Shown: in pieces, positions 1 through 11,858 of the stretch | Layout: the number at the start of each line of letters is the position of its first letter | Position numbering within the stretch: position 1 is the first letter of the stretch | Source: Sarcomyxa edulis | Taxonomy: Eukaryota; Basidiomycota; Agaricomycetes; Agaricales; Mycenaceae | Assembly: GCA_009761415.1 (NCBI GenBank) | Contig: QUOL01000028.1 | Location: 62,001 to 126,000, forward strand | Direction of reading: 5' to 3' | DNA length: 64,000 nt | The notes under the pieces: model-generated | Seen by the model: only the letters and a program-made list of their open reading frames with translations | The model's database searches: none | What the model was told of the DNA's origin: nothing | Position numbers and translations under genes: made by a program

Positions 1-3000
1 TATCGACACACTTGATCTTGGTAAGAGGGGCTTTGGACTTGGCCTTTTCCTGGGAACGCTCTGAAACAGAGACTTTACCCTTCTTCTTAGCCAACTTTCT
101 AACAGCGTATAGATGTTGTCAGAAAGGTCTATTTGAGAAGAATCTATTGCTCTCACATTGCATTATCCAGTACCTTCTGTCGACGCTTGTTAATTTTGAT
201 CAAAGAAGTATCGTCATCGTCCGACACGCTAGCATCACAAGCAGGTATCAACAGTCAAAAGTCAACCTCGTAAAACATAGGGAAGCTATGCACCTGACGT
301 CGGAACCAGTATCCTCATCGCTTCCGTCAACACTTTCGCTTTCATCGTCTTCTTTGTCGGACTGGTCATCTCCATCCATTGATTGATCTTCTGCCTCAGC
401 ATCGGCAGACTCGTCGGACCTGTTGTGGACGTCGTCGGATTCGCTAACAAATTTAAGGTATGTGAATTACAATATCACAGCACAAATTACACGCACTAAT
501 TACCTTGCAGAGACGTCCACAAATGCCTTGCTTTTGACAACACGAGGTTTTCTGAACGGAAGACGGCATAAAATTGACCATATATCAAGAAAGGTATACG
601 TCTGCACATACTTTATTCTGCTGGATTTAGACGGTGTTCCTATCTTCAGTGCATCCAATTTCACTTTGGAAGGGGATGTGTCATTGACAACCTTGGTCTT
701 CTTGGGACTAAGCAGAACATGATACAAATTAGCAACACACGTTGTGAGGATGCCAGCATCCCCAGCCAAGGAATCGACAACTATACAACAACCTACTCTT
801 ATGCGACTCCTCAGACATAGCTAACTACAGAGATACTGGTGGCATCACCACAAACGACTTACTTTTCGAATGACCGGACACTGAAAGACACCAAGTACCC
901 GCTACTTGACGGTTTCTCCCCGAAAGCGGCCTCTTCATCCACTCACCAAACGCTAACCCGCCTTCGGTCACGTCTCAGAACGTTTCGGAATACTTGAAAT
1001 CACACACGAACAACTTCTCCGAAGGAAATCTACCGCCAGAACCCAATTCCCTATCGTTGTTTCACCTGACCGAAGGCCCAATGTACTCGATCACCTCTCC
1101 GCAGCCCCCTAGATCCTTCGGACAGATCCCAAATCGTTTCAGCAGGCTCCCTTTCACCTCTAGAAGACCTCATCGAGAGATACTTCACCGACAAAACATC
1201 GCCACCAGTCGACATACCGCCAACGTGATGCTTGCTGCCCTGAGCTGTTCTTCCTATCAAATCGGACATATTCCCTTTACATTGCGATCTCAATTCACAC
1301 CTTTCCATGCATCTGGACGCCTCGTTAAGACCTCCGTCCACCCTGACCAAGTGGTGCTACGGAATATTCTTCCCTCTGTGTTTATCACATGACACAGCAC
1401 TTGTAAGCGAGGTATCGCCCGCTAACAAAGACACTACAGGTCTCCGCCTAGCAACCCACATCAAATTCACTCCTCTCGGACAACTTTGGCCGTCGCATCT
1501 TGGAAAAATCTATCGGAAGCTCCCTATCATCCTGCTCACTCGGACATGTTTCATCCCTTCACAAATTCACCTTGCAATACTTTCAGAAAACACCTCAGGC
1601 CCTAACCTTTCACACTGAGCGAGGTTCGGACACATCAAAATCAATACCGGATCTGTTTCATCATTAGAGATCTCGGGGACCTTGGGACGGCACTCGGGGT
1701 GAAGAATTAGGCAAGGACAGGGAAGGAATTCATATATAAAGTAGGATAGGACATGGAGAACGGTAGATAGAACCAGTGTGGACGAGAACCAGAGGAACAT
1801 ACCCGAATCGACCAACTACCCAGTTACTCTCTATAGGAATTCTATCTCTTTCTCATACTTCTGAAACCGAGACAAGGAACGATTACAGGAGTCGGTCAAA
1901 ACAAGAGAAAAAGGACTTGATTCAGTCGGCAGTACCACTCCCGGAACAAAGGAAGCTCTCCGGAATCAGTCCAGAGCTGTCCGAAACCCTCGAAGCTCTC
2001 CGAAATCAGTTCAGAGCTGTCCGAAACCTTCGATAGCTCTCCGAAGACGTTTTATAGCTATACAAAGCATCGGTCAGCTCACCAAAAGCTGTCCGAGGCC
2101 CTCGTAGGTTCTCCAAGATCGAACTTATAGCTGTCCGAAGCCCTCGATAGCTCTCCGAAGACGTTTTATAAGCCGTCCGAAGCATCGATCAGCTCTCCGA
2201 AAGCTGTCCGAGGCCTTCGTAGGTTTTCCAAGAACGAACCTATAGCCGTCCGAAGCCTCTAAACGGCCTACCGAGAACGATCCTACAAGTCCGAAGCTTA
2301 CCTTACACCTCATCATCCCATACCCACCTCACCACCGTTTTACGAACACATTATCCAAACACAAGTCACTGGGCATTAGGATTTCTCGCTACGTAAAATC
2401 CCCTCCGAGAAAACGTCACCTTACCCTCTAGAGGCGAACTACAGTTAGGAGTCTAGCCCATCTACTCCTAGCACCGCAGTCCTCATCACAACGTGGCACA
2501 CGTCTACCACAATACATCACATACCTTCCAGGAGACACAGAACCGCCAGATTCAGAACCTGTAGGAGATCGAAGAACACGCTTCCTGACCCTTTGACATT
2601 TAAAACAGATCAGCACGTACATACTGCGTATAACAATAAAAAAAACAAACCGCCCGGGAGTGGGAGTTGGTGTTGCGGGAGTAGGAGGTCTGGCGTTTGT
2701 GGTGCATCAACAAACGGTCAAAAAAAAAAAGTTCGATAGAAAGTCAACAAACTTCGACCTATAAGCCCTAGGCGGAGTGACCGGATCAAGCCTGATACAC
2801 ATAATAACAAGATACATCAGCAATCTAATAGAGTCTCGGTACAAACACACTCACAGTACATAAGGTGATGACGCCCTCCTAAAAAAGTCAGAACTGTTTC
2901 GATTAAGAAAAACATCAACATACTTATGGACGGTCAATTTCTCCTCTACAAAAGGTTCGAGCAAGCTATTAGCTGGAGTAGAACGGGTCATTCGAGTACC

Positions 3001-3066
3001 AGCGTTTGATGTTTCTGCCGCTTTTTTAGCAGCAGCCTTGGATTTGGTGGTTTTCTTAGGAGGCAT
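1..3066 (-). CDS. Lys/Ser-rich acidic protein of unknown function, 3' end off window, solo LTR in an intron
   Basis: A spliced minus-strand gene is inferred from several open blocks with matching splice signals. It starts at the ATG at 3066 (MPPKKTTKSKAAAKKAAE, a basic N-terminus) and continues at about 2620-2530 (KRVLRSPTGSESGGSVSPGR). A donor beside the 2490/743 solo LTR pairs with an acceptor (tgcttag) just beyond it, giving SPKKTKVVNDTSPSKVKLDA at about 715-660. The next exon ends VVKSKAFVDVSAR near 510. A strongly acidic Asp/Glu/Ser tract follows at 430-290 and a basic KLAKKKGKVSVSERSQEKAK segment at about 100-30. Composition suggests a nuclear protein with SP/TP phosphosites, which is inference. 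No known domain was recognised. It is divergent from the gene at 3913, about 0.85 kb apart. The solo LTR lies within an intron, so the gene may still be spliced. Exon borders are approximate. Confidence 0.5.
743..2490 (-). mobile_element. Solo LTR, copy 1 (1,748 bp)
   Basis: A 1.75-kb block is nearly identical, in inverted orientation, to 6649-8392. The copy starts TGTGAGGATGCC and ends CCTCATCACA (TG...CA), and is flanked by a 4-bp duplication ACGT (739-742 and 2491-2494). It has no internal retrotransposon coding sequence, so it reads as a solo LTR left by LTR-LTR recombination. The open frames inside it (for example 994-1392 and its mirror at 7743-8141) have no recognisable domain and I treat them as chance frames of the LTR. 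Strand is assigned only relative to copy 2. Confidence 0.8.
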
Positions 3067-3441
3067 ATGGATAACGGAGAATATGACAGGGAGGACGAAG
3101 GAAAAGCAAATGGTGAAACAGTCTTTTGAAGACAATCACAAACGGAGGGAATAATATACATCCGTTAAGATAACGGCTATTGCACGGATCATTTGTGACA
3201 AGCATCACGTTTTCACTGAAACACATCAGAAAAATGGAGAAACAGGAATCTAAGGTAACATAAAAACACCGAACACGGCAGAAGAAAGTCTACTATCTGT
3301 ATTGCAAATTACATACACACGTGTTATACCTTAATAAGGCAATCAAGTTCCGACTGTGGCGCACCAACATACAGAATGAAACAAACGGTAGATTTCCGAC
3401 TATTGCAGATATAGATTGTAGGCAAGACCACAGTCCAGAAT

Positions 3442-3658
3442 GGAACCCACAATGTGGCGCACTAAGCTGCTGACGACGGACTCCAGAATCCTATCACAAA
3501 GAAAGCAAGACCACGGTCCAAAATGTGAAAAACCCAAGCAACAACGGAACCCACAATGTGGCGCACCAAGCTGCTGACCACGGACTCCAGAATCCCCATC
3601 ACAAATCAAATAGAAAGCGAGACCACGGTCCAAAATGTGAAAGATCTGCATGGCAACA
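3442..3658. repeat. Tandem duplication, unit about 104 bp, in the divergent intergenic region
   Basis: Two head-to-tail units begin GGAACCCACAATGTGGCGCA at 3442 and 3546. Each runs through ACGGACTCCAGAATCC to CCACGGTCCAAAATGTGAAA, and a partial third unit lies just upstream (3423). It sits between the divergent starts at 3066 and 3913, so it may carry promoter elements; that is inference. I see nothing else in 3140-3900. Confidence 0.75.
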
Positions 3659-3912
3659 ACCATAATACATCACATGAAACTGAAGCGCTAAGCATAAGAT
3701 ACGGTAAATATTTACGGTGCCGTGGCACTACCCATAACAGTTAACGACGCCAATATTGAATACACGGGAGAAGATAGGAACAAACCAACAACTTAGTAGC
3801 ACAAGTACACTAGTTACAAAAAGCACTCAAGCATCGCCGTCGTCACTGTAATCATCCGTAAAAATACGTCAAAAAAAGTCAACAGCCGAGCAACAACTTA
3901 TCTGCTACCACC

Positions 3913-5116
3913 ATGGACGAATTTTTTGACCGCGATGCAGGTGGTAAGCAGTTCGTTTGTATGCGGTCTACATCAGCCTACCATGACAAACAAATGCTCC
4001 TGGCACCAACAGTGAGACTACTAGACGAGATCTCATTGACAAGGATGAAAGATCCTTCAAATCATCTACAGTTATGGATGCTAGGCGAAAAGGCAAGCCA
4101 ACAGTTACCCATTTAACAAAAACTAACCGGAACATATGCAGGATGGCTTACAGTTGGATAATGTAGAGATCTTCGAGACTGACAAGCCTAAAACATGGAG
4201 ACTAGCAGTTGACGTTGACGGTCAAGACAAGGAAGAGCTAGTGATCCGGATTCAAGGAATTGTGTCCAACACAGGTCTTCCTCCATTGAGACGCATAGGA
4301 AACATGTAAGCCAACATCCGTTTGTTTATCAAGACAACTACACTCATAATGCCAACAGACGAAACAAGTCAGCTTCCCGCCAATTTATATCTATCACTGG
4401 TCTAGGAAGTCCCTACTTCCACAAGTGCATGGACGGAATACAAGAGATATACAACTTCTTCGCTCGCAGATTTCCCGACAAACAACTAAAAATGTGGCAA
4501 CCAGATTTTGTAGAAGGCATGATGGCGGTCGAAGTTGGTAATCGATACTTCACATACATGTCCGATCCTAAACCATCCGATGCGGTCCCATTTTCCAAAC
4601 TTGTCGATCCTGAGGAACTCCTGAACGGATTGTCCGGTCCCAACTTTGTACATACCGAAGATAATGTGGTCCAATACTACAATTTGGAAAGAAACGAGGA
4701 GGACAATGTATTGAGGTAACAATTGTTTGCAGATCTTCGAAGCAACAAAAAAAGCTAACGGTATGAAACTCCCAAGTTTTGTCGAGACAGATCCGAAACT
4801 GTTCCACTGTGGCGACATTGTAGAGATACAGATGTCTTTCATGGTGGTTCCGAAGGAAAGCGGAGCCAAACTTCAACTGATTCTGAGAGCGATAACACTC
4901 CTGGACGGCTCTTTATGGAAGGCGAGTATCCGGATTCACACACAACAAATATCAATGCACTAAGAACCCACACAGAACGCTAACAACGCAAGGCTAAATG
5001 CCAAGCTGACATTTGCAGCAAAGAAACCTGGATTGAAACGAAGGGTTGGATACTCGGAGGAGGACAGTGATGCTAAAAGGATGAAAGGCATCGACACAAA
5101 CCACATATCCCAGTGA
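3913..5116 (+). CDS. Multi-exon protein of an Agaricomycete-expanded family, function unknown
   Basis: Plus-strand gene starting at ATG 3913 (ccaccATGG context) and ending at TGA 5114-5116. Coding blocks: 3913-4115 (MDEFFDRDAGGKQF); about 4143-4303 (LQLDNVEIFETDKPKTW); an intron gtaagcc...caacag; 4358-4713 (ISITGLGSPYFHK, then VEVGNRYFTYMSDP); 4733-4917 (GDIVEIQMSFMVVP, LILRAITLLDGSLWK); and a last exon ending KRRVGYSEEDSDAKRMKG. The 'GDIVEIQ-SF-VVP ... LR-I-LLDG' block and the basic KRRVGY tail resemble a family I recall as expanded in mushroom genomes, of unknown function. The basic tail could be a nuclear localisation signal. The last intron appears to use a GC-AG boundary (AAG|GCGAGT...ACAG). 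The joins around 4115 and 4715 are uncertain. Confidence 0.6.
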
Positions 5117-5281
5117 TCCTCGAACATCGTTTTTTCTTTTTTCAAAAAAAAATTGAACCTACCATTTGAACTGCACAATCGTCAGCAACTTTCCAGTGAG
5201 CCTTGAGTTACAATCAGGACAACTTGAACCGCACAACAAAACGAAATATAACTTATAAAAGGTACACATGATCAAACAGAG

Positions 5282-5403
5282 CACGACGCTCAATCTGAGC
5301 ATCGAGGCTCAATTCGAACACAACACTCGATTCGAACACAACACTCGATTCGAACACCGACACTCGATTCGAACACAACACTCGATTCGAACACCAAGAC
5401 AAG
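5282..5403. repeat. Minisatellite of about 18-19-bp CACTCGATTCGAACACAA units
   Basis: About six degenerate head-to-tail units of ACACTCGATTCGAACACA, grading from CTCAATCTGAGCAT to perfect copies. They abut the 5404-6240 dispersed repeat. A shorter version is present at the matching end of its inverted partner (about 18120-18175). The unit contains GTTCGAATCGAG on the minus strand, close to a tRNA B-box. Confidence 0.8.
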
Positions 5404-6240
5404 GGTTGATTTAACAACGATCAAACTGAATGCCAATACAATTTGCATGGCCCTACAGACCTGATCACCTGCAAAGTGTCAAAAACTTCAGAATCCCAAA
5501 ACCTTTTCGCTTCAATTTCAGATTGTTCACCAAGCGCTAGAACTCAGATACCATTATTTAGCATGTTGTCAGAATGGAGGACCTACCCTCATTTTGCACA
5601 GATACAACTATACTTCCGACACAGAGTATTCCTCAGTAAACTTGTTTATTGTTACTAATACGCTCAAGCACCTGGACAGATACAGACCAAAAGATACTAT
5701 GATACAACTAGCGCTCACCATCCAAAGACAGCAACTACGTCATTGCATAGCCGTTTTTGTTTTTGTCCAACAAGGCCAATTAAGTTTCAACACCATTGGT
5801 CAAACCACAACGTAAGACAGCATAGTCCTTGATGATCTGGAAATTTAACGAGTGGTATGCCATCTTCCAAACACAAACTCAGAATACACAGGATCGAAGA
5901 AAGGAAAGAAAAAAAAAAGTCTCACAATGTGATTCGAACTTGGAACCACAGGGAAGTATATCCGTCGGAACTCGGATATTTCCATATATACCCACTTTCC
6001 GCGAGTTGGCTCTCAACAATCTAATGAACGTTAAAAAGTATCAGTAAAAGGCCCGGCAACAGCCGAAAAAGACTACAAACTGAAGCGGAGTTCTCCGTAT
6101 TCAATACAACTTTTCAAAAAACATCAATGACATCAACTTTCCCACATGTCGACGGTTTTCGTTACGGGGGGGGGGGTTAAGAAATGGCCCTGTGTGGAGT
6201 GAAGAACGAGTCTATCTTATGTAAACATAAGGACTCGTAA
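5404..6240 (+). repeat. Dispersed repeat, left copy (inverted partner at 17271-18115)
   Basis: About 840 bp, closely similar and inverted relative to 17271-18115. The right edge is sharp: both copies end at the same base (GGACTCGTAA), preceded by a small hairpin CTTATGTAAACATAAG. Inside are a G run (6166-6177) and a tRNA B-box-like segment (5934-5944, AAGTTCGAA on the minus strand) followed by a pyrimidine tail, which hints at a SINE-like origin. The frames in it (for example 5443-5658) are conserved between copies but match no family I know. It truncates the 5' end of gene 1 at 6241. Confidence 0.75.
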
Positions 6241-9200
6241 AATGATGATGCGCCAATCATCAAGTCTTCCCCTTCTGGAAGTGATTGGAGTAAAGATCGC
6301 AAGGAGAAGGAGGCAAAGTTGGAATTCCGACGGAAATTGGGCTATGATGAGCCACACACTGAGGAAGAGGACAATGAGGAGGACTTGGAACTTGAGGGAG
6401 AAGTTGTGGAGAGTCCTGACAGAGTTAATCGCAAGGGGAAAGGGAAAGCTAAGGAGGTACATGTCGGCTCGGAGGATGAGATTGATACAGTGGATTGTAA
6501 GAGAGGTTCTCTTTCAAAAGATAAACTTGCGCGGATCGATTCGCTGCGCCGTTCGATTGAGATGGCCATTGAAGACCTAGCGAAAACTCTCAACAGGTCG
6601 CACTCTCTGGTCAAGTTAAAAATTGGCTTCTTGATCACGCCGTCCCGTTGTGATGAGGACTGTGGCGCTAGGAGTAGATGGGTTAGACTCCTAACTGTAG
6701 TTCGCCTCTAGGGGGTAAGGTGACGTTTTCTTGGAGGGGATTTTACGTAGCGAGAAATCCTAATGCCCAGTGACTTGTATTTGGATAATGTGTTCGTAAA
6801 ACGGTGGCGAGGTGGGTATGAGATGATGAGGTGTAAGGAAAGCTTCGGACTTGTAGGTTCGTTCTCGGTATGCCGTTAGAGGCTTCGGACAGTTATAAGT
6901 TCGTTCTTGGAAAACCTACGAAGGCTTCGGACAGCTTTCGGAGAGCTGACCGATGCTTTGGACAGCTTATAAAACGTCTTCGGAGAGCTATCGAGGGCTT
7001 CGGACAGCTATAAGTTCGTTCTTGGAGAACCTACGAAGGCCTCGGACAGCTTTCGGAGAGCTGACCGATGCTTTGTATGGCTATAAAACGTCTTCGGAGA
7101 GCTATCGAAGGTTTCGGACAGCTCTGAACTGATTTCGGAGAGCTTCGAGGGTTTCGGACAGCTCTGAACTGATTTCGGAGAGCTTCCTTTGTCCGAGAGT
7201 GGTACTGCCGACTGAATCAAGTCCTTTTCTCTTGTTTGACCGACTCCTGTAATCGTTCCTTGTCTCGGTTTCAGAAGTATGAGAAAGAGATAGAATTCCT
7301 ATAGAGAGTGACTGGGCAGTTGGTTGATTCGGGTATGTTCCTCTGGTTCTCGTCCACACTGGTTCTATCTACCGTTCTCCATGTCCTATCCTACTTTATA
7401 TATGAATTCCTTCCCTGTCCTTGCCTAATTCTTCACCCCGAGTGCCGTCCCAAGGTCCCCGAGATCTCTAATGATGAAACAGATCCGGTATTGATTTTAA
7501 TGTGTCCGAACCTCGCTCAGTGTGAAAGGTTAGGGCCTGAGGTGTTTTCTGAAAGTGTTGCAAGGTGAATTTGTGAAGGGATGAAACATGTCCGAGTGAG
7601 CAGGATGATAGGGAGCTTCCGATAGATTTTTCCAAGATGCGACGGCCAAAGTTGTCCGAGAAGAGTGAATTTGATGTGGGTTGCTAGGCGGAGACCTGTA
7701 GTGTCTTTATTAGCGGGCGATACCTCGCTTACAAGTGCTGTGTCATGTGATAAACACAGAGGGAAGAATATTCCGTAGCACCACTTGGTTAGGGTGAACG
7801 GAGGCCTTAACGAGGCGTCCAGATGCATGGAAAGGTGTGAATTGAGATCGCAATGTAAAGGGAATATGTCCGATTTGATAGGAAGAACAGCTCAGGGCAG
7901 CAAGCATCACGTTGGCGGTATGTCGACTGGTGGCAATGTTTTGTCGGTGAAGTATCTCTCGATGAGGTCTTCTAGAGGTGAAAGGGAGCCTGCTGAAACG
8001 ATTTGGGATCTGTCCGAAGGATCTAGGGGGCTGCGGAGAGGTGATCGAGTATATTGGGCTTTCGGTCAGGTGAAACGACGATAGGGAATTGGGTTCTGGT
8101 GGTAGATTTCCTTCGGAGAAGTTGTTCGTGTGTGATTTCAAGTATTCCGAAACGTTCTGAGACGTGACCGAAGGCGGGTTAGCGTTTCGTGAGTGGATGA
8201 AGAGGCCGCTTTCGGGGAGAAACCGTCAAGTAGCGGGTACTTGGTGTCTTTCAGTGTCCGGTCATTCGAAAAGTAAGTCGTTTGTGGTGATGCCACCAGT
8301 ATCTCTGTAGTTAGCTATGTCTGGGGAGTCACATAAGAGTAGGTTGTTGTATAGTTGTCGATTCCTTGGCTGGGGATGCTGGCATCCTCACACCGTGCTG
8401 CCAACCTGTGGAATCTCTATCAGCGATTCTACTCTCTTGATCACCCTCAGCCAAAGCCAAGTGAAGGTGGTGAGCTCCTGTTCCGTCTACATTTCACTCA
8501 AACAGATACTAATAAACATTTCACAGGGGAAGCTGTCAGAGCATGGAACCGGGCTGTTCAAGCAGCATACACAGAGTTCATGGAAGGTGTAGATAGTAAG
8601 GACAAGGAGGGCTGGGAAGCTAAAAAGGAAGAGCTCCTTGCGGAACTTGCAGTTGCAGATGCCACCATTGCGATGCAATCCCCTGCCAAGGCTGTGAACA
8701 CATGCATTCGCCAATTGACACGCCTTGTTAGTTGGGATTTTTTCTTCCTACGATTGTGTTCTTGCTGATGTGGTACCACATATAGGCACAAAACTGGAGT
8801 AATATTGGTGTTGAGATGTGGGGAGGTGTTGTACACCGTAAACCTGAAGGCAACATCGCCAGTGGTACCTTCGCTGGCGCGCCCGAAATCAAAGCCATCA
8901 TTGAAAAGAACAAAGTTCCTATCCAGGAGCTGACACATCTTGTCGCTGCAGGAATGATGTTAGTTTGTGAGTTTGCCAGTCCTTGAGCATGTCTAACACA
9001 TTCTCACCATGTAGGGTGGAAATTGCCAACAAATCGGGACCTCTCATACTGCCTGTATTGGCAGAGACAAAGAAGAAGCCCAAACGAGATGAGGTGCGCA
9101 CTCAGGTGTACCTCATGGGTTTCCTCTAAAGGCAAACCACATTTTGCAATGTTTCTCAAGACTGCCATCACCCATCACATCAGAGCTATGAACTGGCCTG

Positions 9201-10330
9201 ATGGTGTCAAGCCTCTGGGCCCTGGTTTTGAGGTCAAGAAGTTGGTCGGTGCTTCATTGGGGCAGCTCGCTGATGCACTGAATGGAGAGGAAGGGGATAC
9301 AGGTCAGGTCCATCAGGTTCGGTTTGAGAAGTGGTCAGAAGGTTTGTTTCTCAATGTTTCTCTTTATTTCTACTTATCTAAGCCATTGTTCTTCACAGAG
9401 AAATGTCAACTGTCTCCAGATTCCAAGGAGTATGCAATGATTCCTTTGGTGATCTCTCAAAGTGGCCCTGTGTTGTTCCGCGTCTCAGATTCTATGAAAG
9501 CTCCAAAGGATAAGGCTCCTGATGATCAGGGATCTTCTGATGAGGAAGTGCCTGCTCCACCTTATGACCCGTGGCAGTCGCAATCCAATTCCGGGAACGC
9601 TGTTGCCTCCACATCTCATCTTGGTCCCCAACAGCCTCCTCCTGGTGCTCGTCCCAGACAGTCTTCCTCTCACTCTCGTAAACGCTCTGCCTCACAGCAA
9701 AGGGCCGCATCAGATTCTTATCCCTTGATGCAATCTCGCTTGCGGGCTGAGCAACAATTGGCCCAGGTGAATGAAGACTATGCAGCAGATCACTTGGAGC
9801 AGCATCCTTCAAAACGCTCCAGAACTCAAGAACAGGAACATGCTGCTTATCCTGTGCAGTCGGACTCTTCCCAGCAACCATATCATGATCCTCGCATGTC
9901 CAGTCACCCTCCGGAGCCACAACATGGTTATCGTCAACCTTATCGCAACTTGGACTATGAACATGATGAGCGACACATGAGGCAGGGGGACTATAACATG
10001 GAGCCTCGTCGCTATCATGGTTATGATTATTGGAGGCAATCACCAGGTCCTCAGCCTTGGGATGAGCCTAGACGTCATTATGGTGGAGGATATTCTGAGC
10101 CTTGATATCCCAACTATCCACCTCCACCTCCACCACCTCCCTCTTCCTGGCACCCTGATCCTAGACCTTGGCAGTATGATAATTCCAGCCGGCAGCCCAA
10201 CAACCAGTCTCGTCGTGCTTCTGTTCCTCCACCTGAAAGGACCTTGGGGGGTCCTCCCTCCAATGAGTTGAATAGAGGTGCATATGATGCTCCTTCCAGG
10301 CCGCGGAATGTCTACCGGGATCAGTATTGA
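6241..10330 (+). pseudogene. Gene 1: broken paralogue of gene 2 (55456-57715)
   Basis: A multi-exon gene recognised by alignment with its paralogue. An acidic N-terminal part opens right at the 6240 repeat edge and continues KGKGKAKEVHVGSEDEIDTV, then LSKDKLARIDSLRRSIEMAI up to ITPSR at 6648. It resumes AANLWNLYQRFYSLDHPQPK at 8397 after a solo LTR. Later exons: 8527-8728 (AWNRAVQAAYTEFMEGVDSK), 8789-8958 (MWGGVVHRKPEGNIASGTF), 9016-9092 (SGPLILPVLAETKKKPKRDE), 9107-9342 (AMNWPDGVKPLGPGFEVKKL) and 9401-10330, a Pro/Gln/Tyr/His-rich tail. Damage: loss of the 5' end, the LTR, a missing exon end plus intron near 9105 that breaks the frame, and an in-frame TGA at 10103-10105 where gene 2 has Arg. 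The homologous tail continues to YRDQY and stop at 10330. It resembles a lineage-expanded Agaricomycete family; function unknown. Confidence 0.7.
6649..8392 (+). mobile_element. Solo LTR, copy 2 (1,744 bp), inside gene 1
   Basis: Inverted near-identical copy of 743-2490. It begins TGTGATGAGGACTG and ends GGCATCCTCACA, with a 4-bp duplication CCGT (6645-6648 and 8393-8396). Removing the LTR and one CCGT rejoins gene 1 in frame (ITPSR|AANLWN, as in gene 2 LSRAANPWN). This fixes both the boundaries and the direction of the event. Confidence 0.85.
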
Positions 10331-10364
10331 GTTGTTTTATATATTTTGTACATTTACGTTTACT

Positions 10365-10555
10365 GGCAGATACCCATCATTGCCATGGACTTGCATATTC
10401 TTTACGTTTACAGGCTGATACCAATAATTGCCATGGACTTGCATATTCTCTATGTTTACAGGCTGATACCAATGATTGCCATGGACTTATACATATCTTT
10501 ACATTTTACTTTTGGCTTATACCCGCATATCTGCTCTTGCTATGGACTTGTACAT
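10365..10555 (+). repeat. Minisatellite directly 3' of gene 1, unit about 48 bp
   Basis: Three to four units contain TTGCCATGGACTTGCATATT and TTTACAGGCTGATACC, degenerating to the right. A diverged minisatellite with the same GCCATGGACTTGCATAT core lies directly 3' of gene 2 (55175-55370), so the array belongs to the gene unit, probably its 3' UTR or downstream region. Confidence 0.8.
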
Positions 10556-10689
10556 GATATAGAACTTTAGATCATTCTGCATGCTCCTGATACAATATTT
10601 ATCACTGGTTGAGCACTCTGGTTCAATCTAGCGTGACATAATAGTTCATGTTCTTTGTGCACAATTGAGAAATGCCTGCCCAAGTATGT

Positions 10690-11070
10690 AGGATCTCACC
10701 ATGACTGGGTGTCCCATGGTTTCGTTGTGGTTTTCCTAGGTTCAATGCGGGATTACCCCACATGACTTGGGGACTTCCCATGCACCACCTGGGAATATCC
10801 CATATCTGATGTAGGATTGTCCCATTATGACTGGGATGTCCCATTGCCTAATTAAGATTATCCCGCGTCCAATGTGGGATCATCACACATGACTTGGGAC
10901 TTTCCATTGGCCACTTGAGAATATGTTACATCTGATGTAGGACTGTCCCAGCATGACTGGGATGTCCCATTGCTCATCTGGGAATATCCCATCGGGAATG
11001 GAGCTGTCCCATTTTAACCAAGGCATCCCATGTCTATGCTGTGTATTCCTTTGTGAATATGGTACTTTCC
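10690..11070. repeat. Array of GGGA-nn-TCCC palindromic words
   Basis: Many imperfect palindromes of the type TGGGATGTCCCA, GGGAATATCCCA and GGGACTTTCC, spaced about 15-35 bp apart on both strands. Equivalent arrays lie on the 3' side of gene 2 (52433-52560, 53630-54010, 54690-55080). No coding potential is evident. The purpose is unknown; dense dyad sites would suit a dimeric DNA-binding protein. Confidence 0.7.
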
Positions 11071-11079
11071 AATGTATGT

Positions 11080-11455
11080 AAGGCTGATTAGATCGTAAAG
11101 AGAAAATGGTCTGCCTTGGGAGCCAGACCACAATTTTTAGATGTATGGCAAGGCGAGTGGGAGTTTGATTGAAAGCAATGTGAGGCAGGTAAATAGTGAA
11201 ACCAATGCAAGTGATGGTAATGACACATTAGACTAGAGCTGTCAAGACAGAAAATAAAATGAGAATAGCAAAGATCTAATAAATTTACAATGGTAAATTG
11301 AAAACCGTGCAAAAGCAAAAGGGCACACAAGTGAGCGTGAGGGTGTCCTAGGTAAATGAACAATGAATGGGGGTGGTGATGATGATGTTGATGCCAACAG
11401 CAAGAAGGAAAAGGAAAGCGAGAGGGAATAGAGAATTTATACCAATCTTTAGCCA
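11080..11455. other. Gap with no supportable gene
   Basis: Compositionally mixed sequence. The short frames (for example minus-strand 11088-11363) show no recognisable domain or splice support. It links the GGGA/TCCC array with the ACCTGTGGGTA array. Confidence 0.5.
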
Positions 11456-11459
11456 GTGC

Positions 11460-11858
11460 ACAAGTGCGGATCTATCTGTAGGTACTTATGATTTGATCCA
11501 TGAGAAACTCACAGGTGTGAGTAGTGTTTATTGACTCGACCTGTGGGTTAACTACCTGCACAGATCTGGGTATCAAATTTGAAGATATTTCACAGGTACT
11601 TGCTCAAGTAGATCCGTGGGTATTACGATATACGGCATATTTGTCAGCTTTTTAGCTTCAAAGCTCAATACCCACAGGTAACAGGTACCTGTTGGCAAAT
11701 ACCTGGCAGCTCTGGGTATTGGTTTTGAAGATGCAACTACCCACAGGTCAAGTACCCAAACCTGTGGATCATGATCTGTGCCTAGCCTTAGACCAATCCC
11801 GGTCAAGTACCCAAACCTGCGGATCATGATTTGTGCCCAGCCTTAGACCAATCCCAAT
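11460..11858. repeat. Array of ACCTGTGGGTA / TACCCACAGGT words with a 55-bp tandem duplication
   Basis: The word ACCTGTGGGTA and its complement recur (for example CGACCTGTGGGTTAAC, ATACCCACAGGTAACAGG, TACCCACAGGTCAAGTACCC). It includes a nested palindrome ACAGGTAACAGGTACCTGT and a perfect-phase 55-bp tandem duplication (11746-11800, 11801-11855). No coding sequence is supported. Confidence 0.65.

Noticed and set aside
994..1392. A 132-aa protein conserved in both solo LTRs (994-1392 and 7743-8141)
   Set aside because: Conservation reflects LTR identity; no start context, splice signals or domain supports it, and frames on the opposite strand are equally conserved.
5404..6240. Helitron end (hairpin near the terminus)
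   Set aside because: There is no CTRR-T after the hairpin and no TC start at the other end.
10690..11070. CRISPR-like array
   Set aside because: The repeats are short degenerate dyads with variable spacing in a eukaryotic genome; there are no direct repeats of constant length and no cas genes.
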